From NCBI GenBank assembly GCA_035578905.1, contig JAQJVL010001182.1, positions 62,001 through 126,000 on the forward strand: DNA of 64,000 bases, in the 5' to 3' direction. Shown one piece after another: positions 1 through 12,130 of the stretch; position 1 is the stretch's first letter, and each line of letters starts with the position of its first letter. This stretch comes from Stictocephala bisonia (lineage: Eukaryota; Arthropoda; Insecta; Hemiptera; Membracidae). The position numbers were made by a program, and so were the translations under genes. Under the pieces are notes generated by a model. The model was not told the DNA's origin, ran no database searches, and saw only the letters and a program-made list of their open reading frames with translations.

Positions 1-1650
1 TCATTTCAATCAAAAGGTAAATCACAGATCTTGACCTACAATACTCATTCTATCAAAAGGCAAACTTCATTGGACAACAACACTCATTTCAATCAAAAGG
101 TAAATCACAGGTCTTGGCCTACAGTACTCATTCGATCAAAAGGCAAACTCCATTGGACAACAACACTCATTTCAATCAATAGGCAAACTACAGATCTACA
201 ATAGATTAGGCCAAGATCTGTATTGTTCAATTCAATCAAAGGCAAATTTCATTGGACAACAACACTCATTTCAATCAAAAGGTAAATCACAGGTCTTGGC
301 CTACAATACTCATGCGATCAAAAGGCAAACTTCATTGGACAACAACACTCATTTCAATCAATAGGCAAACTACAGATCTACAATAGATTAGGCCAAGATC
401 TGTATTGTTCAATTCAATCAAAGGCAAATTTCATTGGACAACAACACTCATTTCAATCAAAAGGTAAATCACAGATCTTGGCCTAAATACTTATGCGATC
501 AAAAGGCAAATTTCATTGGCCCGCAACACTTATTTCAATCAAAAGGTAAATCACAGATCTTGGCCTACAATACTCATTCGATCAAAAGGCAAACTTCATT
601 GGACAACAACACTCATTTCAATCAAAAGGTAAATAACAGATCTTGGCCTACAATACTCATTCGATCAAAAGGCAAACTTCATTGGACAACACTGATTTCA
701 ATCAAAAGGTAAATAACAGATCTTGGCCTACAATACTCATTCGATCAAAAGGCAAACTTCATTGTACAACAACACTCATTTCAATCAAAAGGTAAATCAC
801 AGATCTTGGCCTAAATACTCATGCGATCAAAAAGCAAATTTCATTGGCCCGCAACACTTATTTCAATCAAAAGGTAAATCACAGATCTTGGCCTACAATA
901 CTCATTCGATCAAAAGGCAAACTTCATTGTACAACAACACTCATTTCAATCAAAAGGTAAATAACAGATCTTGGCCTACAATACTCATTCGATCAAAAGG
1001 CAAACTTCATTGGACAACACTGATTTCAATCAAAAGGTAAATAACAGATCTTGGCCTACAATACTCATTCGATCAAAAGGCAAACTTCATTGTACAACAT
1101 CACTCATTTCAATCAAAAGGTAAATCACAGATCTTGGCCTACAATACTCATGCGATCAAAAGGCAAACTTCATTGGCCCGCAACACTTATTTCCATCAAA
1201 AGGTAAATCACAGATCTTGGCCTAAATACTCATGCGATCAAAAGGCAAATTTCATTGTACAACAACACTCATTTCAATCAAAAGGTAAATCACAGATCTT
1301 GGCCTAAATACTCATGCGATCAAAAGGCAAACTTCATTGGACAACAACACTCATTTCAATCAAAAGGTAAATCACAGATCTTGGCCTAAATACTCATGCG
1401 ATCAAAAGGCAAATTTCATTGTACAACAACACTCATTTCAATCAAAAGGTAAATCACAGATCTTGGCCTAAATACTCATGCGATCAAAAGGCAAATTTCA
1501 TTGTACAACAACACTCATTTCAATCAAAAGGTAAATCACAGATCTTGGCCTAAATACTCATGCGATCAAAAGGCAAATTTCATTGGCCCGCAACACTCAT
1601 TTCAATCAAAAGGTAATTCACAGCTCTTCGCCCACAAATTATTCAATCAA
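1..1650. repeat. 83-bp satellite array (two ~41-bp half-units)
   Basis: Tandem satellite running in from the left edge. The spacing is 83 bp, for example the GTAAAT(C/A)ACAGATC motif at 546 and again at 629. Each unit is two related halves, one with CAATCAAAAGGTAAAT and one with CGATCAAAAGGCAAAC, so the 83-mer looks like a duplicated monomer of about 41 bp that then amplified as a dimer. Variant blocks (ATTGGCCCGCAACAC, ATTGTACAACAAC, a form lacking CA in CCTACAATAC) recur in the same order, which points to higher-order repetition. An unrelated-looking insert with ACAGATCTACAATAGATTAGG occurs twice, near 186 and 371. The array decays after about 1620. Open frames inside it are repeat artefacts. 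Confidence 0.95.
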
Positions 1651-4600
1651 AAGACAAACTACTATTCTTTGTCCACATTAAATATTCAATATCATTTGAA
1701 AATATTTAACAGTTTTATTTTTCCATTCACTTTCTACTTATGTTTGATGAACTCAACTGTTAATTTTAATTTTCCTGTTGATTTTCTGAACTATCTTAAA
1801 TATTCTACCAGTGATGCCTCTTTTTCTTAAATTAAGTTTTCTAAGTTTAAATTCAATTCATTCTTTCCATTCTATTGTTCTCACATTTACTTTCTCACAA
1901 TGCTTGTCTTAGAACATAAATGGCCATGGTATTCTCCAAGAATGGACAATGAGAGGCCGACACTTATCAGCAACAGTGTTCTGCTCTCTGCAGGACAAAG
2001 GCCACAGAGAAGTGTGGAAGTAGCGGGTGGCATCCGGGTACCCAGGCCTTGGATTTCATCATCACACACTAGCAGTAGGTCATGGCGGGCTTTTATATTG
2101 GTGGAGTATGGATGAAAACAACCTTCAAGCCATGAAATAGTGAAGGCTATCTTCCACTTAAATATCATCATAATCTCGCTAACATTCAAAATAATAATTC
2201 ATGTGCATTTGTTTCAGGAAGTCATAATTCCCTGGGACGTTCGATAGACAGTGGCTTATCGATAAAACTAAATAATTGAAGAAATGTCCGCTTTTTACAT
2301 TCCTGATTTCGTCTAATATTTAGTTTCCCTTTTCATGACTTGCAAAAGCGTAACAAATAACAATTAAACTGAATAAGGAGTAAGTTATACGATTTTAAAA
2401 ATCTGTTTGATATGGATTAGACGAATATCACTCAAATCACTATGAAGCAACAATGAACAGAGTTTTGAAATTAGTATACTATAGCACTTCACTCTTCAAT
2501 CGCTACATGAAGTCACAACGCTGGAAAATAACTATGTCATGCGATCCTTAGCCCTCTCGTAGAGGAAAAAAGCTATTACATTCCATATATTGCATGATTT
2601 ATTTATTAAAATTAATCATAGCTTTTAATTGTATAAACCTATTTAAACTGAATTAATGGATTAAATGATAGTCTTATATTTGGACTGTAAAACATAGCTT
2701 TATAAAAGAGCTTCCTTGCATTGTTAGCATAATCATTCCAACATTATGATTAGGTCCTGAGTGTGACCGTGAGTGTGCGTCGGAGTGTAAATACTGCTGA
2801 AACCCCAAGCGGCCCTTCTAGTAGGAACAGCAGTGTAGAATTTAGCTTCTTGCGTACCTTGTTGCCTCACATCACATCTAAACATGGCCCTCCTATCTAA
2901 AGTTGCGAAAGTTATCATATCGAAAAATTGCTCGTGCTTAATCACTGAACAGATTCTGATGAAATTTGAAGGTTAGCTTAAATATCATAAATACCCACTA
3001 AGATAGGAATTCTTGAATTTCTATTCCTAAGAGGCAGAAACAGTCCCACAACGTTTCCAAGACTAGTTTGGTTTTCATCAGATATGTTTAAACTAATTTC
3101 AACCTACTCTGACATGATTGCACTACTTTGCATCCCCCTAAAGTACTCTTTTAGGGTTTTATAAACTATAAAACTTTGTTATCTAGAAGAACAGTACGCT
3201 GAGCTTTTATATTGATGTGATGGTTTAGAGAGAACCATGGAGGGAAGGGTAAGCAGGCGTAGAGAACTACTCCGTGGCAGTAGCAAAGCAAGGGCTTTCG
3301 GCTCGTACATAAATAAAACAAATCACACTTTGACCTGTCGGGAATTTAGACTGTCCACATACATGGGCATATACTAAATTTGTTAATTGTGGGGGAACAT
3401 CACCGTCACAATGGTGTATGCCCTCCAGAGTACTTGACTTGCCAATTGCACTCTGCCAGAAAATTCCCTCCTTGGTTGCACAAGACCGATGTACGCTGCA
3501 CTTATCGTGCTCTTTCGAAAATAAACGGCGCGGGGCTCAGGGCGTTCAAGTCCCCGATGACTGTTCCGATATTTTGGGCCCAGTGTAATGGTTATTCTTG
3601 AGGGGCGAAACTTTGCCAGTTGGCGCTCGGATTTTCTGAGTAAAGTTTAATTGGGCGCTGAAAAGATCTTTTGTAATTCAAGTCACTTACTATGTGAGCT
3701 AATAGCATTTACGTTTTTTAATAATTTAGCATAAGAAAAGGAAATATTTTGAGCGTGTTTTCAGTTACCTGCCAGAAGATGTATAAGGTATATTTACAAA
3801 TGAAAATTATTTCCTTTGTTTAAACAACTGAATTATAAGAATTAAATGTAGTGAAATTAAATGCATGAATAGACGGCTATGAAAAATATGGAATTATGTA
3901 TACTTCAAATATGTATGAATGATAACTTGTATGGTTATACATCCGGAACGTTAGGACGATACTTAAGTGTAGTTCTCTCCAAGTGAGGGAAGAAAGAGTG
4001 GGGGAAGCAAGGAGAAAAAAACTTCCTTGGTGTCCCAACAACCTTTCAATTAAGATTAAAAATGCAGAAGTAAGACGCAGTTCCGATCATTATCAAATAA
4101 ATGTCGAAGATACCATCTGGTAATCTGCGACTGTTCATTTGCCGTTGGACAAGTAGGCCTTCAATTTATTTTACTCTCTCAATGCTACTGATCTTTCTAA
4201 GGACATTTTGACAATAGTTTGTAACGAGACCACATTCTACAGGAACAGTCTACCTGATCATACCAAAGGCATCGACCGGCGCGCTCGGTTTCGGGCTGAG
4301 GTAATGGGCTCGCTTTTGGCCTTGCAGTCTGACGACATCGCGGATGTTATAAACTGACGGTACAGTATGCAAGATGATGTATGTTTGGATTTAATTTAGT
4401 ATTTTCTTTTCTTTTTATAAGTTTGATGTAAATAAGCACTTATTAAAATATCATTTTTATAGGTATACTATTGTTGATATTTAATTTAATTTTCGTTTAA
4501 TAATTTATTGTTTTACATCTTTTCATGCTATATAAATTATTCATTTATTTACTTTATATTTTATTTACAAACTGTAACAATTCATATCAATTTATTTACA

Positions 4601-4780
4601 CAGGTAAATTAATAGAATATTTAGTAATAATGGTTAGGTCCTAACCTCGCCATTTGTATAAGAAGAAAATACAATGAAAACACTTTTCATTTAATTTAAT
4701 TTCACATTCGCTCATCCAGACCACTTAGGATCCATATCTTGAAGAAAAAAGACTTTTCAGTATATTAAATTAAATCTTAG
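1651..4780. other. No recognisable gene; AT-rich with GC-richer islands
   Basis: Mostly AT-rich unique-looking sequence. GC-richer patches lie at about 1900-2130, 2745-2900, 3390-3640 and 4220-4360. None gives an open frame with an ATG, coding bias and splice sites that I recognise. On the minus strand at 1887-2189 the translation contains CGLCPAES followed by a hydrophobic stretch, loosely like the zinc-knuckle tail of some LINE ORF2 proteins. That resemblance is too weak to call. Confidence 0.5.
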
Positions 4781-4787
4781 TTTAGCT

Positions 4788-4989
4788 ATGGTTGATAGCA
4801 TACCAAACTGTGATATCAAGGAAGTAAAGAGTGATTGTAATAACTACAAACATGAAAAAGACACAAAGACGTTGTTGAACAAATTTCCGGACCAATGTTA
4901 TACAACCCGTTATATTCCAGAATATAACAGACATAGATCACGTACCTTTATCGGATTCGCCTTGAAGCTGGATGATCTTCATGTCTATG
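4788..4989 (+). CDS. Possible orphan first coding exon, unknown protein
   Basis: An ATG in reasonable context (AGCTATGG) opens a frame of about 67 codons. It ends next to a plausible splice donor, TATG|GTAAAT at 4989/4990; reading through the donor gives a stop two codons later. The peptide is hydrophilic with mixed composition, unlike the repeat-derived frames in this window, and its second half contains YTTRYIPEYNRHRSRTF. I recognise no family and no following exon. It could be the start of an unknown gene, a transposon fragment, or chance. Confidence 0.25.
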
Positions 4990-5159
4990 GTAAATAAAAT
5001 TGTAAAATGTTATTATCAAACAAACATAATTATGATTTTCCTGATAAGCAAGGAATTAAAAGGTAAATTATGTGTCTTTAGCTAAGATGTCTTCAGAAAA
5101 TCTTGCTTTCAGTCCTCGATGAGCTTTAATTTGACCAACGTTGAAATAAACAGAACCAA

Positions 5160-5390
5160 GGACACGACCAAAGTTTTAATGTATTTCCGGGAGGATTCCT
5201 TCACAAGTCTTGAACATCGTCAACTTCAATAGCTCTTTGTAAAAAAGAGGGTTACGAATGAGCCATGCATTCACCGTAATTCTGAGGATTTTTCTTAGAA
5301 GATTTTGAACCTTGTCTAGAGTATTAGGCAATGCAAAAAAAATTCCAGACTGGAGATGCAAATTTAATCAAGGACCTAGGGTCTGAAAAT
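5160..5390 (-). pseudogene. LINE reverse-transcriptase C-terminal remnant
   Basis: The minus-strand translation carries a pattern typical of the region downstream of the RT domain in jockey/CR1-like LINEs: LRKILRITVNAW, then PLFYKELLKLTMF, matching the usual 'QKk-aiRii...plf.eL.iL' block. It is 61 codons or fewer between stops and has no other conserved part. It is read as a decayed antisense fragment. Confidence 0.4.
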
Positions 5391-5525
5391 TGTTCAATAA
5401 AATATTATTGCTCAATCAGGCTTTAATTGATGTTCCCTGTACAAAGTGTTTATTTGCAAGGCGTGCATACCCTTGGATCAACTGCTTGTTAATGTGAAAG
5501 TTGTCTAACATATAAGGCGTATAAT

Positions 5526-5645
5526 AATATGAATGCCTGACATACACTTAGGGCCCGAGTATGGACGTTACGGGACGCCCTCTTTAATATGAATGCCTGA
5601 CATACACTTAGAGCCCGAGTATGGACGTTACGGGACGCCCTCTTT
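5526..5645. repeat. 60-bp tandem duplication
   Basis: Two consecutive 60-bp units differ by one base (TTAGGGCCC in the first, TTAGAGCCC in the second). Both end in CGGGACGCCCTCTTTAATAT. The near identity suggests a recent duplication. Confidence 0.95.
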
Positions 5646-6354
5646 AATATTTTAAACTTTAGCTGTTTATTGTTACCGTACCCATTATGATGAAAAGCAT
5701 CGAAATTGGTACAGACTATCCCATCGTGCCATTCGGTTCGAATACCTGTGCAATGTTCATTAAAGCCGCCACTGTATTATTTTCTTTAACATTCGTGTGA
5801 TACTGTATCATAAATCGTTGTTTTTGAATTATTAGCCACAGTCTTTGCCACTTAAATTGTTATTTATTTGTTTTCGTATGATTATTCCATTAGATGTTTT
5901 TATTCTTTGTCTTTGAGAATGTGTACAAATTCATTCTCTCTTTTTGTATCAATTTTTCATAACTTATTTTGTATGTTTAATATATTCTTCTACAGGTTAT
6001 CACATTAGCAAATATTACAAGACTAGAGAATGGTAAATCATAAAAATAATAAATCTCAAAATAAATGGTAACATTACAGCATAACAGTAACACATAAATG
6101 ATTTGATAGTAAAATGAGATCAACAGGAATGACGAGCTGCAATACAATTCAGGATGCTCCCCTGAAGCACAACAGGCCACCGCAGAAGTCAGCTTCAGCC
6201 GGAATTGAATTACCTTGTTGATGGAGTCTAGCAATGGTTCCGGACCTCAAGTAGTTGGTTCTGTAGAAGTTGCGAACAAAATAATATTGTTGTTTATATA
6301 ATAAATTGATCCAGATCTCTTGGACAACAATAACTTGTATCACTAATTAGTTAC
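5646..6354. other. No gene seen
   Basis: AT-rich sequence without a convincing coding frame, RNA gene or repeat. A GGTTCGAAT string at 5735 resembles a Pol III B box, but no tRNA fold or A box surrounds it. Confidence 0.5.
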
Positions 6355-6750
6355 ACCAATGTAACTACATTATTAGTTACACATTATTACTAAACAAGAA
6401 ACCTTTTAGCCATCGTTGCATTATCTATAAGTTGTTGTTGCTGCATGTGTTTATGATGTTGAACATTTTAATTAATTTATTTAATAGTGTAATTACATTA
6501 TTAGTTACACATTATTACCAAACAAGAAATCTTTTAGCCATCGTTGCATTATCTATTAGTTGTCGTTGCTGCATATGTTTATGATGTTGAACATTTTAAT
6601 TAATTTATTTAATAATCTAATTACATTATTAGTTACACATTATTACCAAACAAGAAACCTTTTAGCTATCGTTGCATTATCTATAAGTTGTCGTTGCTGC
6701 ATGTGTTTATGATGTTGAACATTTTAATTTATTTATTTAATTAGCCGTAT
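6355..6750. repeat. 128-bp tandem repeat, about three copies
   Basis: The motif CATTATTAGTTACACATTAT recurs with exact 128-bp spacing (G of TTAG at 6376, 6504 and 6632), followed each time by AACCTTTTAGC and CGTTGCATTATCTA. Copies differ by a few substitutions. The last copy degrades after about 6735. Confidence 0.95.
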
Positions 6751-7678
6751 TACTACATTTATGTTTCTTGCAATAATGTCATTGTTAAACTTATAAATTT
6801 GTTGTTGTTTTTATTTAGCCCCTGTTATTTTAATTTTATTATAGTTATGATTTCATTATGGTCAAGGTTAATTTTCTTAAGTGTATTATTGTTAGTTGAT
6901 TAGTTTTAGTTTGTTGATTATAACTTGTTGTTCTAATAACTAGTTTGTAGGGTAGAGTAGATTTATATATTCTTAATATTTGATGGAAGCTAGAGTTTTT
7001 TACCAAAATCAAAACTGACGAGGGGGATTATTATAGTATATACAAGAAACCCCTTTTAAAATAATGAAGAAAAAAGAGAAAATAAGGCATTATTTCAGCG
7101 AGCTAAATAGCAATTTTCTAATTCAGTTGTTTTCGCAGAGAAACTGTGAAATAATCCGGATTGTCTTTATAAGTATCATGCAAAGACTTTAAACTATGGG
7201 GTTTTGTTACAATTAATTCAAAAAGTGGCACTAAAGTTGACGATAGTCCTTTCAAAATACCACTTGTTTGTCATAGTAAACAATTTTTAATGTGTGTTTC
7301 ACGTGTGTTTTTCTTTATCTTATCATATTCAACATATATTGACGATCAGCGTCCTACTAATGAATAATGTTGTTGATTCAAAATCGAAAAATATAGGCCT
7401 ATCCAAACGGCTAATTTTAACTACGTGTCATAATAAATATTATTTGCATCTCCATACTGATTCAAGTTTTCTGCGCTACTCATCAAAAAATATTAATTCA
7501 TAAAAAACATGAGGTCTTTTTGATTATATTTCAATATTAGTGTTCAGGTCGTCTTATCTTTTGATTTCTTTATTTTAAGAACTTGAAATTTGTCAAAAAT
7601 ATGTGAACATAGTTCGATGTACAAAAACAAAGGTTCACTTGTTTAGTTACTCATCATATGCTTCGTCTCATGACGGAC
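6751..7678. other. No gene seen
   Basis: AT-rich, poly-T and poly-A tracts, no coding frame with support and no recognisable repeat. Confidence 0.5.
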
Positions 7679-8290
7679 GACATAACTACTATATCTAAGA
7701 AACGAGAAACAATAAACACACATGTCCTCGACAAACGACATAACTGCTATATCTAAGAAACGAGAAACAATAAACACACATGTCCTCGACAAACGACATA
7801 ACTACTATATCTAAGAAACGAGAAACAATAAACACACATGTCCTCGACAAACGACATAACTGCTATATCTAAGAAACGAGAAACAATAAACACACATGTC
7901 CTCGACTCGAACACTGGTCTCCTATGGTCCCTACGACAAACGACATAACTATTATATCTAAGAAACGAGAAACAATAAACACACATGTCCTCAGCTAGAA
8001 TACTGGTCTCCTATGATCCCTACAACATACGACATAACTACTATATCTAAGAGGCGTAAAATAATAAACACACTTGTCCTTAGCCCTAACGCCGGCCTCC
8101 TATGATCCCTACAACAAACGATATAACTACTATATCTAAGAGGCGTAAAACAATAAACACACTTGTCCTTAGCTCTAACGCCGGGCTCCTATGATCCCTA
8201 CAACAGATGACATATCTACTATATCTAAGAAGCGTAAAACAATAAACACACATGTCCTTAGCTCGAACACTGGTCTCTTGTGATCCCGAC
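7679..8290. repeat. Minisatellite switching from 58-bp to 89-bp units
   Basis: The motif CATAACTACTATATCTAAGA recurs at 7681, 7739, 7797 and 7855 (58-bp period), then at 7944, 8033, 8122 and 8211 (89-bp period). The long units equal the short unit plus a 31-bp insert containing GGTCTCCTATG and CCCTACAAC. Long units are more diverged (AAACGAGAAA becomes AGGCGTAAAA), so the 58-bp form is probably a derived deletion that amplified more recently. Open frames on the minus strand here are repeat artefacts. Confidence 0.93.
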
Positions 8291-9112
8291 AACAGCTGCA
8301 GTCCATGACCTTTCACAGCCCAGACGAAGGATTTCCTTGTAAGTAAAAACATATCAATACATATGGGAAAGGGGCATTTCCTTTACACAACCATTTTCTT
8401 TGAAGTATTTACTTCTACTTCTATATTTTTCTCTTTAACAAATTCTCCTTCTAAACAATTTTTATTGAACAATCTTACACAGGAAAAGTCTCAGTATAAC
8501 ATGTGATGTGATTCCACTTTATCTTTGAGCTCATCTGGAATACTATTTAAGCTATCTTTTTTTAAATTATTTTCATTATTAACTATAATTCTATTTACTA
8601 CAAAACATAACTTACTTAATAATATAAAACATTCATTATTAAAATGAGAAAAACAGAACACGTAAAACACACAATCAATAAACATTTGACATGCCATTGA
8701 TATAAAATGGAATTTGACCTTGATAAAAGCGATAATTTTCTTAGAAAATTGTAATTAGGGTTAACCTTAAATTGCCTAAGAATTAAAGAACATTGTGTAA
8801 TGTTTTTAAAACATGATCCCGCCCTTAACATTAACAACTAGAGTGTAAAAGTCAAGGAATTAGTAGACCACAAATTATACCGTAAGAAGGCAACCTTCAA
8901 CCAATTGTAGTTGTTGTGCTGGCCGACAGGTAGCGTGGTCGGCAGATTCCTCACCCCACAGACGACGTTATTGACGTTCCTGACCTCGACAACCTGTTGT
9001 GGGTGAGTCATGTATAGTGTAAACACGGTGAGTCACCGGTCCAACCCCACGTGGCCTGGACCAACTAGCTCAACTATCCATTTCTGAAGAAATGTAACAA
9101 CAGAAAAAAATG
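8291..9112. other. No gene seen; short GC-richer patch
   Basis: AT-rich to 8900. Then a GC-richer stretch at 8915-9065 contains two TGAGTCA strings (near 9004 and 9030), matches to the AP-1 site, but no associated gene. The sites could be chance. Confidence 0.4.
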
Positions 9113-9912
9113 TGGTAATGATTTGATATAGCACATTTATGCATTTTTAAAGTTTTTTTTTCTCAAAAACTATAATGGGCTAATTTTGAAAGTAATTAAA
9201 ACATTTTTGAGTTTGGGGAGAAAACATTTGTCTTCTGTGAAAAGTAAAATTTTAACAAGAGGAAAAATTTTAAATGTTTTGTTTTATTCTAATATAGCCT
9301 TAGCATTGTGGGTACTCAAATTGTTCTGAATTTCGTCCTGATACATAATATGTAAAGGGGTTTGGAATCGGACCATTATTAAGAGTGTTAGCACAGGAAA
9401 AGTGCCTTTTTGGATAAAGTTATGTTTTTATAGGTTAGGGTGGATTTTGTTAGGTTAGGTTAGTTTTTTTAGGTAAGGTTAGGTTTAGTGTAATGTAAGG
9501 TAAGGCTGGTTTTATTAATATTTTTTGTTAATCTAAGTTTTCTAAAACCTGACGTAACCTATTCAAAACTTAACGTAACCTAACCAAACCTAACATAACC
9601 TTACCAAACCTAACAACCTTATGGAAATCAGAACATTTCCGGCTCTAACACGCTTAAACATTTTCCGATTCCAAACCCCTTGCCATATTTGTGATCAGGA
9701 CGTAATTTCCCATAATTTGAGTACCCACAACAATATATTTACACCAACAATAATATATTTAGGAACAAACAAATTGTACAGTTTTCCTCATTTTCATAGT
9801 TTTCCCGGCTTTTTTCTCCAAACGTTCAAGTACTTTCAAAATTAGCCCAGTACATAAGTGTTTTGAGAAAAACAATTGAAAATGCATAATGTGCTATATC
9901 AAATAATTACCA
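9113..9912. mobile_element. Foldback element with ~300-bp inverted arms
   Basis: Left end GGTAATGATTTGATATAGCA (9114 on) pairs with right end GATATAGCAC/ATAATTACC read in reverse complement (to 9911). Pairing continues inward through GGGCTAATTTTGAAAGTA, GGGTACTCAAATT, CGTCCTGAT and GGGGTTTGGAATCGGA to about 9420 and 9620. The centre (9430-9610) has GGTTAGG-like blocks on one side and CCTAACC-like blocks on the other, so it also pairs. No coding frame. The arms are diverged at many positions, so the element is not fresh. A long-TIR MITE or foldback element is the best description. Confidence 0.88.
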
Positions 9913-10319
9913 AAACTCTTTACGTATGAAGATCTATGTATTATCATTATCGACTCAAATATTCTCTTGTTTCATACTAATGCCTCATAAAGAGTAGCCT
10001 AACCCATAGTTTGTTCAAATTTTATTTTAGACCTGGGTATCATTTGAATGGGTATAAGTTGAATGATTGCTGAGTGCTCAATGCGTAATTAATTGTACAG
10101 TCCTTAGCAACGTCATTCAGAAAGATACACTACACTATCAAGTATTATAAAAATTGACTGTGCAACAGTCAATAGTAAACTATTGTAAATTACATGAACA
10201 GTTGATATCTTCAGCATCTTAAATTGAGATCTTTTCTTTCTAGCCTTTAAACAAATCTTACACCCTTAAACATTTCCTCATTTGATATAATGAATCTTTT
10301 TCACATTTAGATTCAAATC
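9913..10319. other. No gene seen
   Basis: AT-rich sequence with no recognisable coding or repeat structure. Confidence 0.5.
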
Positions 10320-10400
10320 AAATCATAAATCCTTTATTGGTACACAGAAAATCTGTACAATTTGGTCAATAGAACAAAGTAATGTTAAATTGCTTGCATA
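10320..10400 (-). mobile_element. LINE 3' tail fragment, antisense
   Basis: Read on the minus strand, this ends with TGTACCAATAAAGGATTT followed by ATGATTTGATTTGA. It resembles the polyadenylation-signal plus short-repeat tails that close the LINE fragments elsewhere in this window. No coding part is attached. Confidence 0.4.
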
Positions 10401-10449
10401 CTCAAAGAAAAAAGTTAAATTACTCATAAATAAAATAACGTACATTTCT

Positions 10450-11285
10450 ATGATAGTTATTTATTCTATTACCTAAGAAATTTTATTGATGGTAAATTAT
10501 TACAAACTATCTATTTTGCACTGATTCACTCTAAGTTAAATTATGGAATAGAGAACTGGGGAAGTACTGACAATGTAACCATTCAACCGTTAAAAGTAAC
10601 ACAACATCATTTTATTAGACTTATTGCCAGAAAAAATAGATTTGAATCAGCTGCACCAATTTATAAGGATTTAAAAATACTACCACTGAAATATTTATTT
10701 GTATTTAAAGTTTTAAAAATGTTCTTTAAAAATAGCGGAAACATCAGAAATGATAGAATTTACCCAAGAAGAAGAGGCGATGCAATGGGACTGATAGTAA
10801 GACCTAAGGTGAATAAATCAATCTTCAAAAAAAGCTTTTCTTTTCTGGGACCAAAATTTATAAACTATTTGCCATCAGAAATAAAAAAACTGTAATAATT
10901 TTAAAAAGTATTCTATTAGAGTGAAGAAGTGGTTATTTAATTTAGATGAAATTGATCATTTATTTACAGTATTAGCCTAAGTAACAAGTTTAGAAAATTA
11001 ATATTAAATAGCTAATTAATAATACGTAAGCCCAAATACAGTACTTTACACATTCTAGCCTATCAAGTAGTTGACAGGAAACGTCAACCTTGGACTGTGC
11101 ACACTGCGGCGGACCGCTTGATAATCTTTGGATAAGTTTTGACTGTCTTTGTTTTGTTAACTAGAATGTTTAAGTTGAGCTAGCCACGATTACTGGAAAC
11201 AGTGGCTAGTAATTCCTTTATAATTTATGTAAAATGTTTTTATATATTTTTTGAGGAATAAATAAAGTTTATTATTATTATTATT
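10450..11285 (+). pseudogene. 5'-truncated LINE: RT C-terminus and 3' tail
   Basis: An open reading without ATG (about 10500-10893) encodes the post-RT region of a jockey/CR1-like LINE. FALIHSKLNYGIENWGS is the common 'al..S.l.YGi..WG' block, followed by HHFIRLIARK (the aiRli block) and FLGPKFINYLPSEIKKL (the 'fN.LP..ik' terminal block), then a stop. About 370 bp of non-coding sequence follow, ending in GAATAAATAAAGTTTATT and a short ATT repeat, the expected retroposed tail. The catalytic RT core is missing, as is usual for 5'-truncated copies. Confidence 0.8.
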
Positions 11286-11389
11286 TACAAAAAAGTTTAA
11301 CTTTTAAGAATCTTAAACTGATTAAAAGTAACAATATTTAATAAGACTTTATTAAATCAGACCTAAATTAACAATATTAGGTCTGACAA
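11286..11389. other. Spacer between opposing LINE fragments
   Basis: A short AT-rich spacer separates the sense LINE tail from the antisense LINE that follows. The palindromic AGACCTAAATT...AATATTAGGTCT near 11360-11385 may be a fold at the junction. Confidence 0.4.
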
Positions 11390-12130
11390 TTCAGGAATTC
11401 CCCAATGCTATAAAAAACCTGCTCTGACAAAAAAATCCTCAACATCTTCCCAAAGCGCCCACCATCACAAGTCTTGATAGATAGTGGTAACGCATTGTAC
11501 AGCTGAATGCCGTTGTAAAGGAGGTGCCTTTCAAAGAAACTTGGGTATTGCTGGCTTTAAAATATTAAGGTCTCTAAGGTTATATCTGGATTGTTGATAA
11601 TTTGTATGGAAAAGATGAATATGGCTATGGACGTAAGTTAAACAACTAAAAATGTAAATGAAAGGGGAAAATGCCATTGTCTTTAAAAAAAGGACCTGCA
11701 AGACTTGCGGTAAGGTTTTTTGAAAACAGCTCTCAGCGCTCTCTTTTGAAGACGAAATACAAGTCCTGTCTTTAAAGTCTCATAACCCCATGTGCAACAA
11801 CAACAACATGTGATGGATAAGGGAATTAAGCCGTAATACGCAGTAAGGGCCACGTGTGTGTCAGAGATTAACATATATCCCTGAACTTAGCTTTTTACAG
11901 ACATAATCTATATGGTTGTGAAATTTGAGCTGGCTGTCTTTAATCAAGCCCAGAAATTTGCATGAATCACAGGAAGAAACCGCTTCATCTCCAAGCAATA
12001 GGGTCAGGGGTTCAACTGATTTTAGATTATTTATGTGAAATCCGATCATGTTAGTGTTTCAACCGTTCAGAACCAGTTTGTTTTGCTGAAACCATTGAAG
12101 AACTTTGTTAGAATAAACAAATGCTAAGTT
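11390..12130 (-). pseudogene. LINE RT C-terminal fragment with frameshifts
   Basis: On the minus strand, reading from about 12130 down: CKFLGLIKDSQLKFHNHID (the 'FLGi.iD..L.f..HI' block), CKKLSSGIY, a frame change near 11861-11874, then ALTAYYGLIPLSI, the CTWGYETL block and FRLQKRALRAVF. Further frame changes lead to a terminal region near 11400-11600 containing HIHLFHTNY and YNALPLSIK. This is a classic non-LTR retrotransposon C terminus, broken by at least two frameshifts. It is close in type to the fragments at 18380 and 59590. Confidence 0.85.

Noticed and set aside
434..1830. Several frames of 90-110 codons
   Set aside because: They lie within the 83-bp satellite, most lack an ATG, and the peptides only echo the repeat.
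5720..5760. tRNA-like GGTTCGAAT
   Set aside because: No A box, no acceptor stem and no clover-leaf could be drawn around it.
7679..8352. Cys/Phe-rich minus-strand frames
   Set aside because: Repeat-derived. The same peptide text recurs with the minisatellite period.
9420..9620. TTAGG-like text as telomeric sequence
   Set aside because: Irregular GGTTAGG blocks on both strands form the centre of a foldback element, not a TTAGG array.
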